From Marinifilum breve (GTDB taxonomy: Bacteria; Bacteroidota; Bacteroidia; Bacteroidales; Marinifilaceae): a stretch of DNA of 64,000 bases. Shown in pieces: positions 8,770 to 18,812 of this stretch; the first letter of the stretch is position 1; the number at the start of each line of letters is the position of its first letter. The stretch is from contig NZ_QFLI01000003.1 in NCBI RefSeq assembly GCF_003202155.1, positions 496,001 through 560,000 of the forward strand. The letters run 5' to 3'. Made by a program: the position numbers and the translations under genes. The notes beneath the pieces are model-generated. The model did no database searches and was not told the origin of the DNA. It saw only the letters and a program-made list of their open reading frames with translations.

Positions 8770-11700
8770 TTAAAAGCCAACCTTTACACCTACCATAACT
8801 TTCTTTGACATAGGATACAAAGCGCCATGAGTATTATCATAACCTGTAGCTCCAATTTCAGGATCCATACCTGACCAATCTGTTAGTGTAATCAAGTTAT
8901 CACCACTTACAAAAACTGAAGCATTAGAAAGCTTAAGTAGGCTTAATACATTTTTAGGAAGGTTGTATGCCAAGGTTACATTTCGTAAACGGATATAACT
9001 GGCATCTTCTAAATAGCGAGATGAATTTTTATTGGCATTAACCCCACCATTAAATGATTTTGGATGAGTCGCAACATCTCCTGGTTTTTCCCAACGATTC
9101 CAACCATCATGCAAATTCATGCTATTAAACGAGGCATAAGAGCCATCACTGTCAAACAATTCTCTATTGCTATTGTATCTATGAATTCCCTCAACAAAAC
9201 TAATGTTTGCCGATAAAGTGAAATTATCGAAAGTAAATTTATTAAGGATTCCTCCGGTATAAGTTGGAGTACCTTTGGTTCCGGTAAATTGCAATGTAGC
9301 ATCAGCGTAGTCAGAAGTTAAACTAACTGTTTTGGTACCATCTTCATTTTCCGTAACTTTTTCCCAAAGAGGTTCACCGTTAGCTGGATTTGCTCCGTAC
9401 CATATACGTTGATATTGCGCATCCATATCATAACCTTTTTCAATTCTGGTATTACCACGTGTATAAGCTTTATCTTCGTATATTTCCTCAACCCTATTTT
9501 TGTTGTAGGCAATATTCAAAGTCATATCCCATTTGAATCTGGCAGTTTTAATAATTTCAGGAGAAACTGACAGCTCATATCCTTTATTGGTAACTCGTCC
9601 AACATTCATCCAAATACCGTTATATCCGGTTAAAGCAGGAAGTGGAACATAAGTTAACAAGTTGTCACTATTCTTATAATACAAGTCTAAGTTGATGCTA
9701 ACACGGTCGAATAATCTTGTATTAATCGCTGTATTGTAACTGGTTACCTTTTCCCAGCTAATATCAGGATTCCCTTTTTGATAAGGTGTCGCGGCACTAC
9801 TTCCATTATACTGATCAACAAAAGCATAGTACCCAAGATATTGAAATCCTCCTGGTGCATTACCTACCTGCCCCATACTTGCAGACCACTTTAATGTGTT
9901 TAACCATTCTACCCCTTGTAAGAATTCTTCGCTATGTGCATTCCAACCCAAACTAGCTGACCAGAAATTACCATATTGTTTGTTAGGACCAAAACTACTT
10001 GATCCTTGTCTGCTGAATGAAGCGGTAGCCAAGTAACGATCATCATAGGCATATTGCAAGTTTACTAGCATACTTTGTTTGGCACTTTCCCATTTTGATC
10101 CGCCTACACTAGCCGCTTCTGCTGTAGTATTAAGTGCAGTAAGACCTGCTGCAATACCCTTACCTTTGGCGTTGGCGTTGTCTGAGTGAGAATCCGTATA
10201 TTCCCAAGCTACAAACGCATTTAATACATGCAGACCAATAGTCTTATTAAAACGAAGCATTTGGTTGGTAAAACGAGTACGGCTAAAACTATAACTTTCA
10301 TATAAAGTTCCCTTATCCGCTTGTCCACTAATAGAACGAGGATCTGTATACCATTCAGAGTGTCCATTATTAATGGCAATGTTATTCATGGAAGAAAAAG
10401 TCAACCAATCATTAATTTTATAATCAAAGCCAATATTTGCACGAAGATTGTTACTTCTTGAATTTCCATAATTGTATTGCAAATCATATAGGTAGTTATT
10501 TTCATCTCTACCATACCAAACTTTATCATTTGCACTTAGGTATTCTTTTCCACTATCTACTCTTGGGTCTAAAACAGAGCCATCAGGCAAATAAGCTTCA
10601 TCCCAAGGCATATAAGTAAACATTGCATATGTAGAATGCTGCTGGTTATCAGTAGTTTTATAATCACCTGATAAGTTTAACTTTATCTTAAGACGATCTG
10701 TTGCATTAATATCAAGGTTTGCAATAGCTGAATAGCGTTCATATTCGTAGCCTTTTAAAGCTCCTGTTTCATTATAATAAGTACCAGACAGATAAGTCAT
10801 AATCTTTTCATTACCACCAGAATAATTCACATTATACTCTTGTGCTTTTCCTGTTTGGGTAGCAATATCCATCCAATCCGTATCAGTATTTAATACATCC
10901 TCAGTTACATCAGGGTTCCATGTTTTTTGATAATCATATAATTCCTGAGAATTCATCACGGAGAAATTTCCGGTATTAAATGTAGTGAATCCATAAGTAG
11001 CATTAACATTTATCTTAGACTCACCTTTTTTCGCTCTCTTGGTTTGCAATAGAATTACGCCATTAGCCGCCAAAGATCCGTACAAAGCTGTTGCTGAAGC
11101 ATCCTTCAATATAGTCATACTCTCTATATCTGCAGGACTAAATCCAGGATCAGAATTCCCCATTATGATACCATCAACTACCCAAAGAGGAGCAGTTGTT
11201 CCCGACAAAGAGCCTTTTCCACGAATTGTAATCTCTGTACTCGCGCCAGGTCTTCCACTACGTGACGATGCGTTTACACCAGCAACTTTTCCTTGAAGCA
11301 TAGAACTTACATTCGATACAAAAACATCTTTTAGGTCATCACTATCCAATGCTACTGCTGAACCTGTTAAATTTGATTTTTTTGTTGTACCATATGCCAC
11401 AACCATTACCTCATCCAAATCACTTGTAGAAGTATTCAAATTAACATTAATTGTAGATCTGCCATTAACTGGTACTTCCACTGATTCATAACCAATAAAT
11501 GAAAAAACTAAAATAGCATTAGCTTGATCTATTTTCAATGTATAATCACCATCAAGGTTAGTTGAAGCTCCTTGGCTTGTTCCTTTAACAATGATACTAA
11601 CTCCCGGTAACGATTCCTTAGTCTCACCATCTAATACTTTCCCTTTTACTTCCAAAGTTTGAGCACTAGCAAAAGCTGTAAAAAACAGCATACAAATAAA

Positions 11701-11793
11701 CAAGCCTATCGTTTTTTGAATGCCCGCAGTATTGCTCCTTATTCTATTTTTTATATTATTTCGATAAAAATCGATTTGTTGCAAATATTTCAT
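8770..11793 (-). CDS. SusC/RagA-family TonB-dependent outer-membrane transporter
   Basis: The protein has 1007 residues. After a signal peptide ending FASAQ comes a carboxypeptidase-like beta domain (VKGKVLDGETKESLPGVS), the SusC signature region (DLDEVMVVAYGT), the plug domain (VSSMLQGKVAGV, LWVVDGIIMG, ASATALYGSLAANGVILLQTK) and a long beta barrel ending in VGVKVGF with a terminal Phe, as expected for BAM recognition. It imports oligosaccharides captured by the adjacent SusD, powered by TonB. The N-region before the hydrophobic leader is long, about 25 residues, so a later start is possible although no better ATG precedes the leader core. It follows the discoidin lipoprotein by 78 bases. 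Confidence 0.96.
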   Translation of the reverse strand: MKYLQQIDFYRNNIKNRIRSNTAGIQKTIGLFICMLFFTAFASAQTLEVKGKVLDGETKESLPGVSIIVKGTSQGASTNLDGDYTLKIDQANAILVFSFIGYESVEVPVNGRSTINVNLNTSTSDLDEVMVVAYGTTKKSNLTGSAVALDSDDLKDVFVSNVSSMLQGKVAGVNASSRSGRPGASTEITIRGKGSLSGTTAPLWVVDGIIMGNSDPGFSPADIESMTILKDASATALYGSLAANGVILLQTKRAKKGESKINVNATYGFTTFNTGNFSVMNSQELYDYQKTWNPDVTEDVLNTDTDWMDIATQTGKAQEYNVNYSGGNEKIMTYLSGTYYNETGALKGYEYERYSAIANLDINATDRLKIKLNLSGDYKTTDNQQHSTYAMFTYMPWDEAYLPDGSVLDPRVDSGKEYLSANDKVWYGRDENNYLYDLQYNYGNSRSNNLRANIGFDYKINDWLTFSSMNNIAINNGHSEWYTDPRSISGQADKGTLYESYSFSRTRFTNQMLRFNKTIGLHVLNAFVAWEYTDSHSDNANAKGKGIAAGLTALNTTAEAASVGGSKWESAKQSMLVNLQYAYDDRYLATASFSRQGSSSFGPNKQYGNFWSASLGWNAHSEEFLQGVEWLNTLKWSASMGQVGNAPGGFQYLGYYAFVDQYNGSSAATPYQKGNPDISWEKVTSYNTAINTRLFDRVSINLDLYYKNSDNLLTYVPLPALTGYNGIWMNVGRVTNKGYELSVSPEIIKTARFKWDMTLNIAYNKNRVEEIYEDKAYTRGNTRIEKGYDMDAQYQRIWYGANPANGEPLWEKVTENEDGTKTVSLTSDYADATLQFTGTKGTPTYTGGILNKFTFDNFTLSANISFVEGIHRYNSNRELFDSDGSYASFNSMNLHDGWNRWEKPGDVATHPKSFNGGVNANKNSSRYLEDASYIRLRNVTLAYNLPKNVLSLLKLSNASVFVSGDNLITLTDWSGMDPEIGATGYDNTHGALYPMSKKVMVGVKVGF

Positions 11794-11871
11794 AATTATT
11801 ATCTTAAAATCTTTATTAGATAATTAAACTATTATCCAAGTTGTTCTCACTTGTTCTAAACCAACTTCCTA

Positions 11872-12786
11872 TTAATAAGGTAGCATTCCGTCTTCAAACA
11901 CTTCCAATTCCGACATATGCGTACATGTACCTGTACGGCTTCTTGTATTCAAAATTCTGATTCGGAAATATTTTGATGAGTAGTTCTTGTCAAGCGTAAT
12001 GACATTTACATCTGGTCGTGTAAGTGCATCAATAATTTCATCAGATTCCCATACAGTTGTAAAATTCACCCCATCATTACTCGTTTGTACATCAAACTGA
12101 CCTGAATCATTTCCATTTTTACCAGTAAAGCGAGTCATAAAGTTAAAACCACCAATACTCTTTTCTTCAGCAAAATTAATTTGAATATGAGCTGGTAATG
12201 TTGCACCAGCAACCGACCATGCTGAGTGCCAGTATGTACCAGGATCACTATCAATCAGCCCTTCTTTTGGGCCTTCAGAAGGTTCCTGCACATGCGTCTC
12301 AATCATATCCGAAGTTAAGGCATGGTAAGTCTTCCCTGCTTTAGAAGTAAAAGAAATAGTTTCTCCATAAGCCGTCCCAGCTTCGTTAGATGCATAGGCT
12401 CTGGCTTTATAATCCGTTTTAATAGACAAGCCCTTTAGAGTAACTGAATAATCCCAATCAGTCTCTAAAATACCATCTTGGGTAAATTCCCCAGCTGCTG
12501 TAAAATTGTCTTCTATTGTTGGCTCAGCATCTCCAGCAACCCAACAAATTCCCATAGCAAGAATTTTTGATCCTCCGCTTGATGTAACAGTTCCGCTCAC
12601 AACAGCATCCTCTCCTGTTATATCAGTAACTTCTCCTGTTTTTGTCTCAGGTAAACTTACCGTTTCATCATCGTCACAGCCAGTAAAAACAATTGCAACC
12701 ATCACAAATAATAAAAATGAAATCCGGTCAAGATTCACTTTTAAAAATTTCCGATAATTACTTCTTTCATTTTTTGTTGTTTTCAT
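11872..12786 (-). CDS. FN3-like/F5/8C lipoprotein heading the SusCD operon
   Basis: The 304-residue protein has a hydrophobic leader ending FTGCDDDE (lipobox Cys). Residues about 45-150 resemble the Bacteroidota fibronectin-III-like module (AMGICWV, LKGLSIKTDYKARAYASNEAGTAYGE). Residues about 165-300 form an F5/8 type C discoidin domain (DSDPGTYWHSAW, FDVQTSNDG, KYFRIRILN). Being first in the operon and lipid-anchored, it may be a surface glycan-binding protein equivalent to SusE/SGBP. That role is inferred from position and domains. Confidence 0.8.
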   Translation of the reverse strand: MKTTKNERSNYRKFLKVNLDRISFLLFVMVAIVFTGCDDDETVSLPETKTGEVTDITGEDAVVSGTVTSSGGSKILAMGICWVAGDAEPTIEDNFTAAGEFTQDGILETDWDYSVTLKGLSIKTDYKARAYASNEAGTAYGETISFTSKAGKTYHALTSDMIETHVQEPSEGPKEGLIDSDPGTYWHSAWSVAGATLPAHIQINFAEEKSIGGFNFMTRFTGKNGNDSGQFDVQTSNDGVNFTTVWESDEIIDALTRPDVNVITLDKNYSSKYFRIRILNTRSRTGTCTHMSELEVFEDGMLPY

Positions 12787-13343
12787 AAAATAATAGGTTT
12801 TTGGTTATATAAATGGCTCTCGCCTATTTAATATTTAAACGATTCAAGCCTTAATTTTTCTTTGATTAGTTCGTAATCGGGTTATTCGTTCAGTTAATGT
12901 TTTTAGCTATTAATTACGCTTCCAACATTGAATCAACCCAAATTTGAAAAATGCTAACTTGATAATTGGGTAAATATTCCGCGATAAGGTGGAGATTTTA
13001 AAAATCTGGCTATTTTGTTATTTTTTTCATCCCTGATTTTGAGCAGTAATTAATAGGAAAGAATACTATTTATAGGCTATACAGAAGTATTTGAAAAATC
13101 ATAAATCAAGAAGTAAAGGTTAATATTTCCCCTTACATGTGCTTTAGTGTATATTTTGAGCAATAGTGAGGGATTTTTCAGCATTCGCCTATTATTTAAG
13201 CATTTTAACCATCAATGATTTTATTTTTGATGTACATTGTAATACTTTTTAAAAGTCTGTGAAAAAAAGTGTGCTGCATAGTTTGACAGGCTTTACTAGG
13301 ATACGTATTTTTGATAATTCCTGAAGAACGAGAAAGATTAACT
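12787..13343. promoter_or_regulatory. divergent control region between the SusCD operon and the HTCS operon
   Basis: About 550 AT-rich bases separate two divergent transcription units, the minus-strand SusCD operon and the plus-strand HTCS operon. HTCS regulators normally bind a direct-repeat operator in such a region to switch on the linked susCD operon, so the operator is expected here. I could not identify a convincing repeat pair or a perfect TAnnTTTG box by eye. Confidence 0.45.
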
Positions 13344-16300
13344 ATGTGCCTAATCAATAAATACAATTCTATCATTTTAGTATTGGTGTTATTCCTAACA
13401 TCAATTGCATCATTCGCCGACGAAGCTACCAACTTTATTCATCTGCAAGCAAAGTTCAATGGACAACAAGCCAATGCCACCAATGTAGTTGAAGACTCAA
13501 AGGGCTATCTATTTATTGAATCATATGCAGGTCTTTTAAAATATGATGGCTATGATTTCAAGCTTATTCCTCAATCTAAAATATTTAGCAATAAGGCTCA
13601 TTCAAGATCTCTATACAAATTATTAAAACAGAAAAACCAAAACATTTGGGCCATATCTCGAAAAGGTGATATCTCAAAATTATTGCCATCAGGTAAATTT
13701 CAAGAGTATGTTTCTACAATGAGAAATCCCAACGAAGATTTTCAGTTGGAATCGATAAATATTGGAGATACAATAATATGGATGGGATCAAACAATGGAA
13801 TGGTGATTGGTCAATCCACCAGAACCAAAAAAATAATTCAATTCAACATTCAATCGGACGAGAACATTACATCCATCTCTCAGGATAACAGAAATAACAT
13901 ATGGTTTGGAACAGGTAAAGGACGAATATTTAAAGGTAATATTAAGACCAGAGATCTGCAGGAAATTAAAGGTCCTTTTAACAATCCCTTTAACACAATT
14001 GTACTTAGCACCGATAACTACAATAACCTATGGATTGGTACGGAATTATATGGTTTCTTTCATTACGACACGAAATCCAATAAGTATAAAGATTATAAAG
14101 AAAAAGACTTGAATCTTAGCTTTGTTCCTTCCAACATGATTATCCGAATTTATAAGGATAGTAACGGTTTTATTTGGATGGGAACCGATGGCGGTGGACT
14201 TTATAAAATTAACCCCAAAAGCAAACAGGTTAAGCGTTATACTCAACAAAAAACAAATCCTTTTTCGCTACAAAGCAAAACGGTAATTGGAGTTGGTGAA
14301 ACCAATAACAAAGACATTTGGGTGTTTACCAATTACGGTAATATAAACATCATACCTAATGAGTCGAATACTGTTGGTTATCATTGCGGTAGCATTGATG
14401 GATCGCCAACCCGAATTTTATCGGTATTAAAAACTAAAAATGGCAACTTATGGTTGGGAACTGATGGCGAAGGCTTGAGTCTCATCAATAAAAAGGGTAA
14501 TGCTATTCACCAATACATTGCAAATACAAACTCTTCTAAAGGAATTCCTGGAAACTATATCCAATCCATTGCAGAAGATAAAAATGGAAATATATGGGTC
14601 GGAACCTATTTAAATGGTCTGGCTTTTTTTGATAAAAACACCAAGCGATTTATCCGAGTTAAAACTGCGAACCAATATGGTCAAGTTGGAACCGATGTTC
14701 GTTCCATATATATCGATAAAAAAGATAGGGTTTGGATAGGTAGTAATGTAGGAATCTTTGTTTTTAATGACAAACAACAACAAATTGCTTATTTCCAACA
14801 TAACAATCAGGATTTACAAGGAAGTATTGCAGAATTCTTTACTGAAGATGAAACAGGACAATTTTGGATAGGAATGTTTAATGGTGGCATTTGCTTAATG
14901 GATGAGTCATCAAACCTACAAGATTCCAGATTTATCACGTACAAATTATCAACATCAAACAATATAACAGAAAGCAGTGTATTGAATGGCGTATCCAATC
15001 AAAATGGATTCTTGTACCTGATTAATGGCTACTCCAAATTAGTGCAGTTCGATATTCACAAAAAGGAAGTGGTGCCTATTAAAGGTTTCTCTTCAGACCA
15101 AATTCATGGCTGCGTTGCAGTTATTTCAAGTGATAAGGATAACATTTGGCTTTCAAAAAACAATGGAATTTCACACCTTGATTTGCATTTGTGCGAAGAG
15201 TATTTTTACACTTGGAAAAACGGCATTATTAAAGGCAAATTCCTGACTGGAAGTGCTTTTATAGATTCTAACGGAATCATTTACTTCGGTGGAATTGAAG
15301 GAGTCAATTACTTCAATCCCAACAGTATGCAAACACAGAAAAAAGATCTGAATCTTTATATCAATCATATGGAGATTGTAAACCGAAATGCCGATGAAAT
15401 TATTCCTGAACAGGTTGTCAATGGAATAGAGGAAACTAAAACATTGCAACTCAATCACAATCAAACTTCATTCTCGTTTCAATTTTCGGTGATTAATGAT
15501 CACCTTGGTCCTAATTATTCATATGCGTATCGCTTAAAAGGATTTAACGACAACTGGATCACAACAAGAGAAAACAGAGTTGCTACCTATACAAATATTC
15601 CTTATGGCAACTATACCTTCGAAGTAAAAGCTGGCACAAAACTTAACGACTGGAATATCTCAGCTAAATCAATTGATATCGAAATTCTTCCTCCTCTCTG
15701 GAAAAGGTGGTGGGCCTATACAATTTATTCTTTTCTACTTTTTGCAATCAGTTTTTTTATCGTTCGATATTACCTCGTATGGGCAAATCTAAAACAAAAA
15801 TTATTATTGGAAGAGCTTCAAAACGAAAAGAACAAAGAACTTTACGCTATGAAGATGAATTTCTTTGCGAAGATGTCGCACGAAATTCAAACCCCATTGA
15901 CACTAATACTCTCTCCTATAGATAATATGATTGAGCGAGCAGAAGGAAACCTATTGCTATCACAACGTTTACAGGTTATTAAAAACAATGCAACCCGACT
16001 TTCCAGAATTGCGATGGAACTAATGACCATTCGAAACAAGGAAATGGGAAAACTTAAGATTCGAGCCAGTGAAAACAATGTAGTAAATCATTTGAATAAA
16101 GTTGCGCTATCCTTTATGGAACAAGCACGTTTTAAGCATATTGATTTAATTCTGGAATGCGAATCGAAGAAAATCATGCTTTGGTACGATCATCAAAAGC
16201 TGGAACACATTATTTATAACCTATTGGCCAATGCTTTTAAGTTCACTCCACGCGATGGAAAAATCACACTAGAAATTAAAGAAGCGATCGATGCCAATAA

Positions 16301-17423
16301 TATTTTCATAAAGGTTACCGATACAGGAATTGGAATTCCAAAGCACGATTTAGAGAATATTTTTAACCTGTTCTATCAATCAAAAGATGGTAAAAGTGTG
16401 GGAGGTACTGGAATAGGTTTGGCACTTACCAAAGAACTAATTCTACTGCACAAAGGTGAGATAAAGGTTGAATCTGAAATAAACAAGGGCACCACATTCA
16501 CCATAGCTTTGCCAATGGGTAAAGAACATTTCAGTAATGATGAAATCATTATTCAAGATATAGTAGAATCAAAAATTGAAAATACAACAAGCATTATAGC
16601 AACAAATACGGAACAAGCCGAAACCATTACAGATGAGAATAAAAGGACATTATTGATCGTTGAAGATAATTTTGAGATGCTAATACTTTTAGAAGATAGC
16701 TTTAAAGCTCACTATAATGTAATCACGGCTCAAAATGGACAGGAAGCGTTAGACAAAACAACTACTATCAATCCTGACATCATTCTTAGTGATGTAATGA
16801 TGCCAATTATGGATGGAGTAACGCTTTGTAAACATCTAAAAGAAAAAAGAAGTACCCGACATATCCCAATTATTTTGCTTACAACTAAAAATGCAACTGC
16901 ATCAAAACTGGAAGGATTACAATTTGGTGCAATAGAATACCTTAACAAGCCTTTTAATGTAAAAGAGCTATTGCTTAAAGTGAATAACATTCTGGATGCT
17001 CAACAAAGATTAATTGAGCAATACAGAGCAGAAATATTAACTGAAAGTAAGGAAATTGAAGTTAAATCGCCTGATGAGAAGTTTATTGAATCCGTAATCG
17101 TGGAAATGGAGCGAAACTTTGATAATCCAGATTTTCGTCTTGAAGATTTAGCCGAACCATTAAATATGAGTTACTCTAATATTTACAGGAAATTTCAGGC
17201 GCTTACCGATAAAACTTTGGTTGACTTCATGCGAACTTTCCGTTTAAAGAAGGCAATTCCTTTGCTTGTAAAACACAACTTCACCATTTCTGAAATTGCA
17301 TTTCAAATTGGTTTTAACGACCCAAAGTATTTTTCGAAGTGCTTTAAAAAAGAGTATGGCGTAACTCCAAAGCAATACAAGCAAGAAAACAATTCAACAA
17401 CTGACAATATCATTGAAAATTAG
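13344..17423 (+). CDS. hybrid two-component system sensor/regulator (HTCS)
   Basis: About 1359 residues. I chose the ATG at 13344 because it gives a normal signal peptide (MCLINKY...TSIASFA); an ATG at 13311 would add a charged 11-residue prefix. Order of parts: periplasmic Reg_prop beta-propeller blades (repeats of NIWFGTGKG, NLWIGTELYG, FIWMGTDGGG, RVWIGSNVG), a Y_Y_Y domain around 700-775 (YAYRLKGFNDNW), one TM near 790-810, HisKA with phospho-acceptor His in MSHEIQTP near 845, HATPase (NLLANAFKFTP, DTGIGIP, GGTGIGLAL), a receiver with Asp in LSDVMMPIMDG near 1150, and an AraC-type HTH at the end (FTISEIAFQIGFNDPKYFSKCFKKEYG). It senses a glycan breakdown product in the periplasm and activates the linked SusCD genes. 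The next gene begins 2 bases after its stop, so they are co-transcribed. Confidence 0.95.
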   Translation: MCLINKYNSIILVLVLFLTSIASFADEATNFIHLQAKFNGQQANATNVVEDSKGYLFIESYAGLLKYDGYDFKLIPQSKIFSNKAHSRSLYKLLKQKNQNIWAISRKGDISKLLPSGKFQEYVSTMRNPNEDFQLESINIGDTIIWMGSNNGMVIGQSTRTKKIIQFNIQSDENITSISQDNRNNIWFGTGKGRIFKGNIKTRDLQEIKGPFNNPFNTIVLSTDNYNNLWIGTELYGFFHYDTKSNKYKDYKEKDLNLSFVPSNMIIRIYKDSNGFIWMGTDGGGLYKINPKSKQVKRYTQQKTNPFSLQSKTVIGVGETNNKDIWVFTNYGNINIIPNESNTVGYHCGSIDGSPTRILSVLKTKNGNLWLGTDGEGLSLINKKGNAIHQYIANTNSSKGIPGNYIQSIAEDKNGNIWVGTYLNGLAFFDKNTKRFIRVKTANQYGQVGTDVRSIYIDKKDRVWIGSNVGIFVFNDKQQQIAYFQHNNQDLQGSIAEFFTEDETGQFWIGMFNGGICLMDESSNLQDSRFITYKLSTSNNITESSVLNGVSNQNGFLYLINGYSKLVQFDIHKKEVVPIKGFSSDQIHGCVAVISSDKDNIWLSKNNGISHLDLHLCEEYFYTWKNGIIKGKFLTGSAFIDSNGIIYFGGIEGVNYFNPNSMQTQKKDLNLYINHMEIVNRNADEIIPEQVVNGIEETKTLQLNHNQTSFSFQFSVINDHLGPNYSYAYRLKGFNDNWITTRENRVATYTNIPYGNYTFEVKAGTKLNDWNISAKSIDIEILPPLWKRWWAYTIYSFLLFAISFFIVRYYLVWANLKQKLLLEELQNEKNKELYAMKMNFFAKMSHEIQTPLTLILSPIDNMIERAEGNLLLSQRLQVIKNNATRLSRIAMELMTIRNKEMGKLKIRASENNVVNHLNKVALSFMEQARFKHIDLILECESKKIMLWYDHQKLEHIIYNLLANAFKFTPRDGKITLEIKEAIDANNIFIKVTDTGIGIPKHDLENIFNLFYQSKDGKSVGGTGIGLALTKELILLHKGEIKVESEINKGTTFTIALPMGKEHFSNDEIIIQDIVESKIENTTSIIATNTEQAETITDENKRTLLIVEDNFEMLILLEDSFKAHYNVITAQNGQEALDKTTTINPDIILSDVMMPIMDGVTLCKHLKEKRSTRHIPIILLTTKNATASKLEGLQFGAIEYLNKPFNVKELLLKVNNILDAQQRLIEQYRAEILTESKEIEVKSPDEKFIESVIVEMERNFDNPDFRLEDLAEPLNMSYSNIYRKFQALTDKTLVDFMRTFRLKKAIPLLVKHNFTISEIAFQIGFNDPKYFSKCFKKEYGVTPKQYKQENNSTTDNIIEN

Positions 17424-17425
17424 CA

Positions 17426-18802
17426 ATGACAATATTTAGAAAATACAAGTTCCCTTTATTTATTCTCTCAGCATTTCTTTTTGCATTTGCATTTACTGCA
17501 AGCCTTAAAGGCATTGATCAATACACATCAACCGACGAGTATTGCGTTTCGTGTCATGTTCACACTCATGCCGATAATAGGTGGAAACAGGCAAGTCATT
17601 ACAACAACAAAAGCGGTGTAGTTGTGCACTGTGTTGATTGTCATCTTCCGCCAAAAGATCATATGAATTATTGGCCTCAAAAGATCAAAGCTGCATCGAA
17701 AGATTTGTATTCTTTTTATTTTACCGATCATTCAAAGATCGATTGGAAAGAGAAATCGAAAGTAAAACATGCCAAGAATTACACTTACAATGAATCGTGC
17801 ACCAACTGTCATGATAACCTATTTCCTCTACACCTTTCAAAAAAGGGTGATAAGGCACACCTATACTACAAAAACAATAAAGATAAACTGGATTGTATCA
17901 ACTGTCATTTAGATGTTGGACATGGTGGCAAGAAAATGCACAAGGCCAACAAAGCATTCCTACAGAAAAGTAAAACTGCTGAAGTATTTAAGGAGGCAAC
18001 AAACATCTCAAACTTTGAAGATTTTACAGAGCAAATTCCTGGTACAGATGTATCATTCGATTTGGTTGCCATTCCAAAACCAGACACAATTGCTCCATTC
18101 TTTATGGGGAAAATTGAAGTAAGCTGGAATGAGTACAAAACATTCCTTGAGGAAACAGAATCGGAAGGTAGACTTACAGAAAGTAAAGAAGATGTGGATG
18201 CCATTAGCGGTGCAACTCCTCCATTTGGAGATCCATCGCAAGGTTGGGGAATGGGTAAAAGACCTGCCATTACCATGACATGGCATGCTGCAAACACCTA
18301 TTGCAAATGGCTTTCGCAAAGAACAGGAAAAACTTATAGATTACCTACAAAAGAAGAATGGATTCATGCCTGCAAAGCAAATAGCAAGGAAGAGTTTTTC
18401 TTTGGAGGCAGAGTAAAAGACTATAAGGAAAGAAAGTTCCCTGTAAGTGTGTTCCGATCTCCAGATGAAAAAATCAATGAATATGTGATTTGGTATGGAA
18501 ACAGCAATGAAAAAACAGCTTTACCAGATCAGGTGAAAGCTAATCCCTTTGGACTGTTCAACATGCTTGGCAACGTGAAGGAGTTTTGTTCTGATGAGAT
18601 CCATATTAATGGCATAACAGAACATGTTGTTATGGGTGGATCATTCAATAGCAAAGCAGAAGATCTTCTATATAGTAAAATCGACCACACGCAGCATGAG
18701 GCCTGGATGATTACGGATCCGCAAATTCCAAAAAGTATTTGGTGGTATTCCGATTGTACCGATGTTGGATTCAGAGTAGTTTGCGAATTTCCCTTAAAAT
18801 AG
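17426..18802 (+). CDS. tetraheme NapC/NirT-like cytochrome c fused to a SUMF1/FGE-like domain
   Basis: The 458-residue protein has a single N-terminal TM anchor (residues 9-27) and four CxxCH heme sites: CVSCH at 40, CVDCH at 69, CTNCH at 125 and CINCH at 157. This matches the NapC/NirT quinol-dehydrogenase type. Residues about 200-458 are a SUMF1/formylglycine-generating-enzyme-like fold (MGKIEVSWNEYKTFL, YRLPTKEEWIHAC, NPFGLFNMLGNVKEFCSD, GGSFNSK, VGFRVV). The cysteine pair that follows the GGS motif in true FGE is absent (GGSFNSKAEDLLYS), so sulfatase maturation is unlikely, and no sulfatase gene is in the window. It sits in an HTCS operon with an exported Gfo/Idh oxidoreductase, so passing electrons between the quinone pool and a periplasmic reaction is an attractive guess. 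Confidence 0.85.
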   Translation: MTIFRKYKFPLFILSAFLFAFAFTASLKGIDQYTSTDEYCVSCHVHTHADNRWKQASHYNNKSGVVVHCVDCHLPPKDHMNYWPQKIKAASKDLYSFYFTDHSKIDWKEKSKVKHAKNYTYNESCTNCHDNLFPLHLSKKGDKAHLYYKNNKDKLDCINCHLDVGHGGKKMHKANKAFLQKSKTAEVFKEATNISNFEDFTEQIPGTDVSFDLVAIPKPDTIAPFFMGKIEVSWNEYKTFLEETESEGRLTESKEDVDAISGATPPFGDPSQGWGMGKRPAITMTWHAANTYCKWLSQRTGKTYRLPTKEEWIHACKANSKEEFFFGGRVKDYKERKFPVSVFRSPDEKINEYVIWYGNSNEKTALPDQVKANPFGLFNMLGNVKEFCSDEIHINGITEHVVMGGSFNSKAEDLLYSKIDHTQHEAWMITDPQIPKSIWWYSDCTDVGFRVVCEFPLK

Positions 18803-18812
18803 AATAAGAGCC

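Noticed and set aside
17426-18802. SUMF1 domain as an active sulfatase-maturing FGE
   Set aside because: The cysteine pair that forms the FGE active site after the GGS motif is missing, and no sulfatase gene is in the window.
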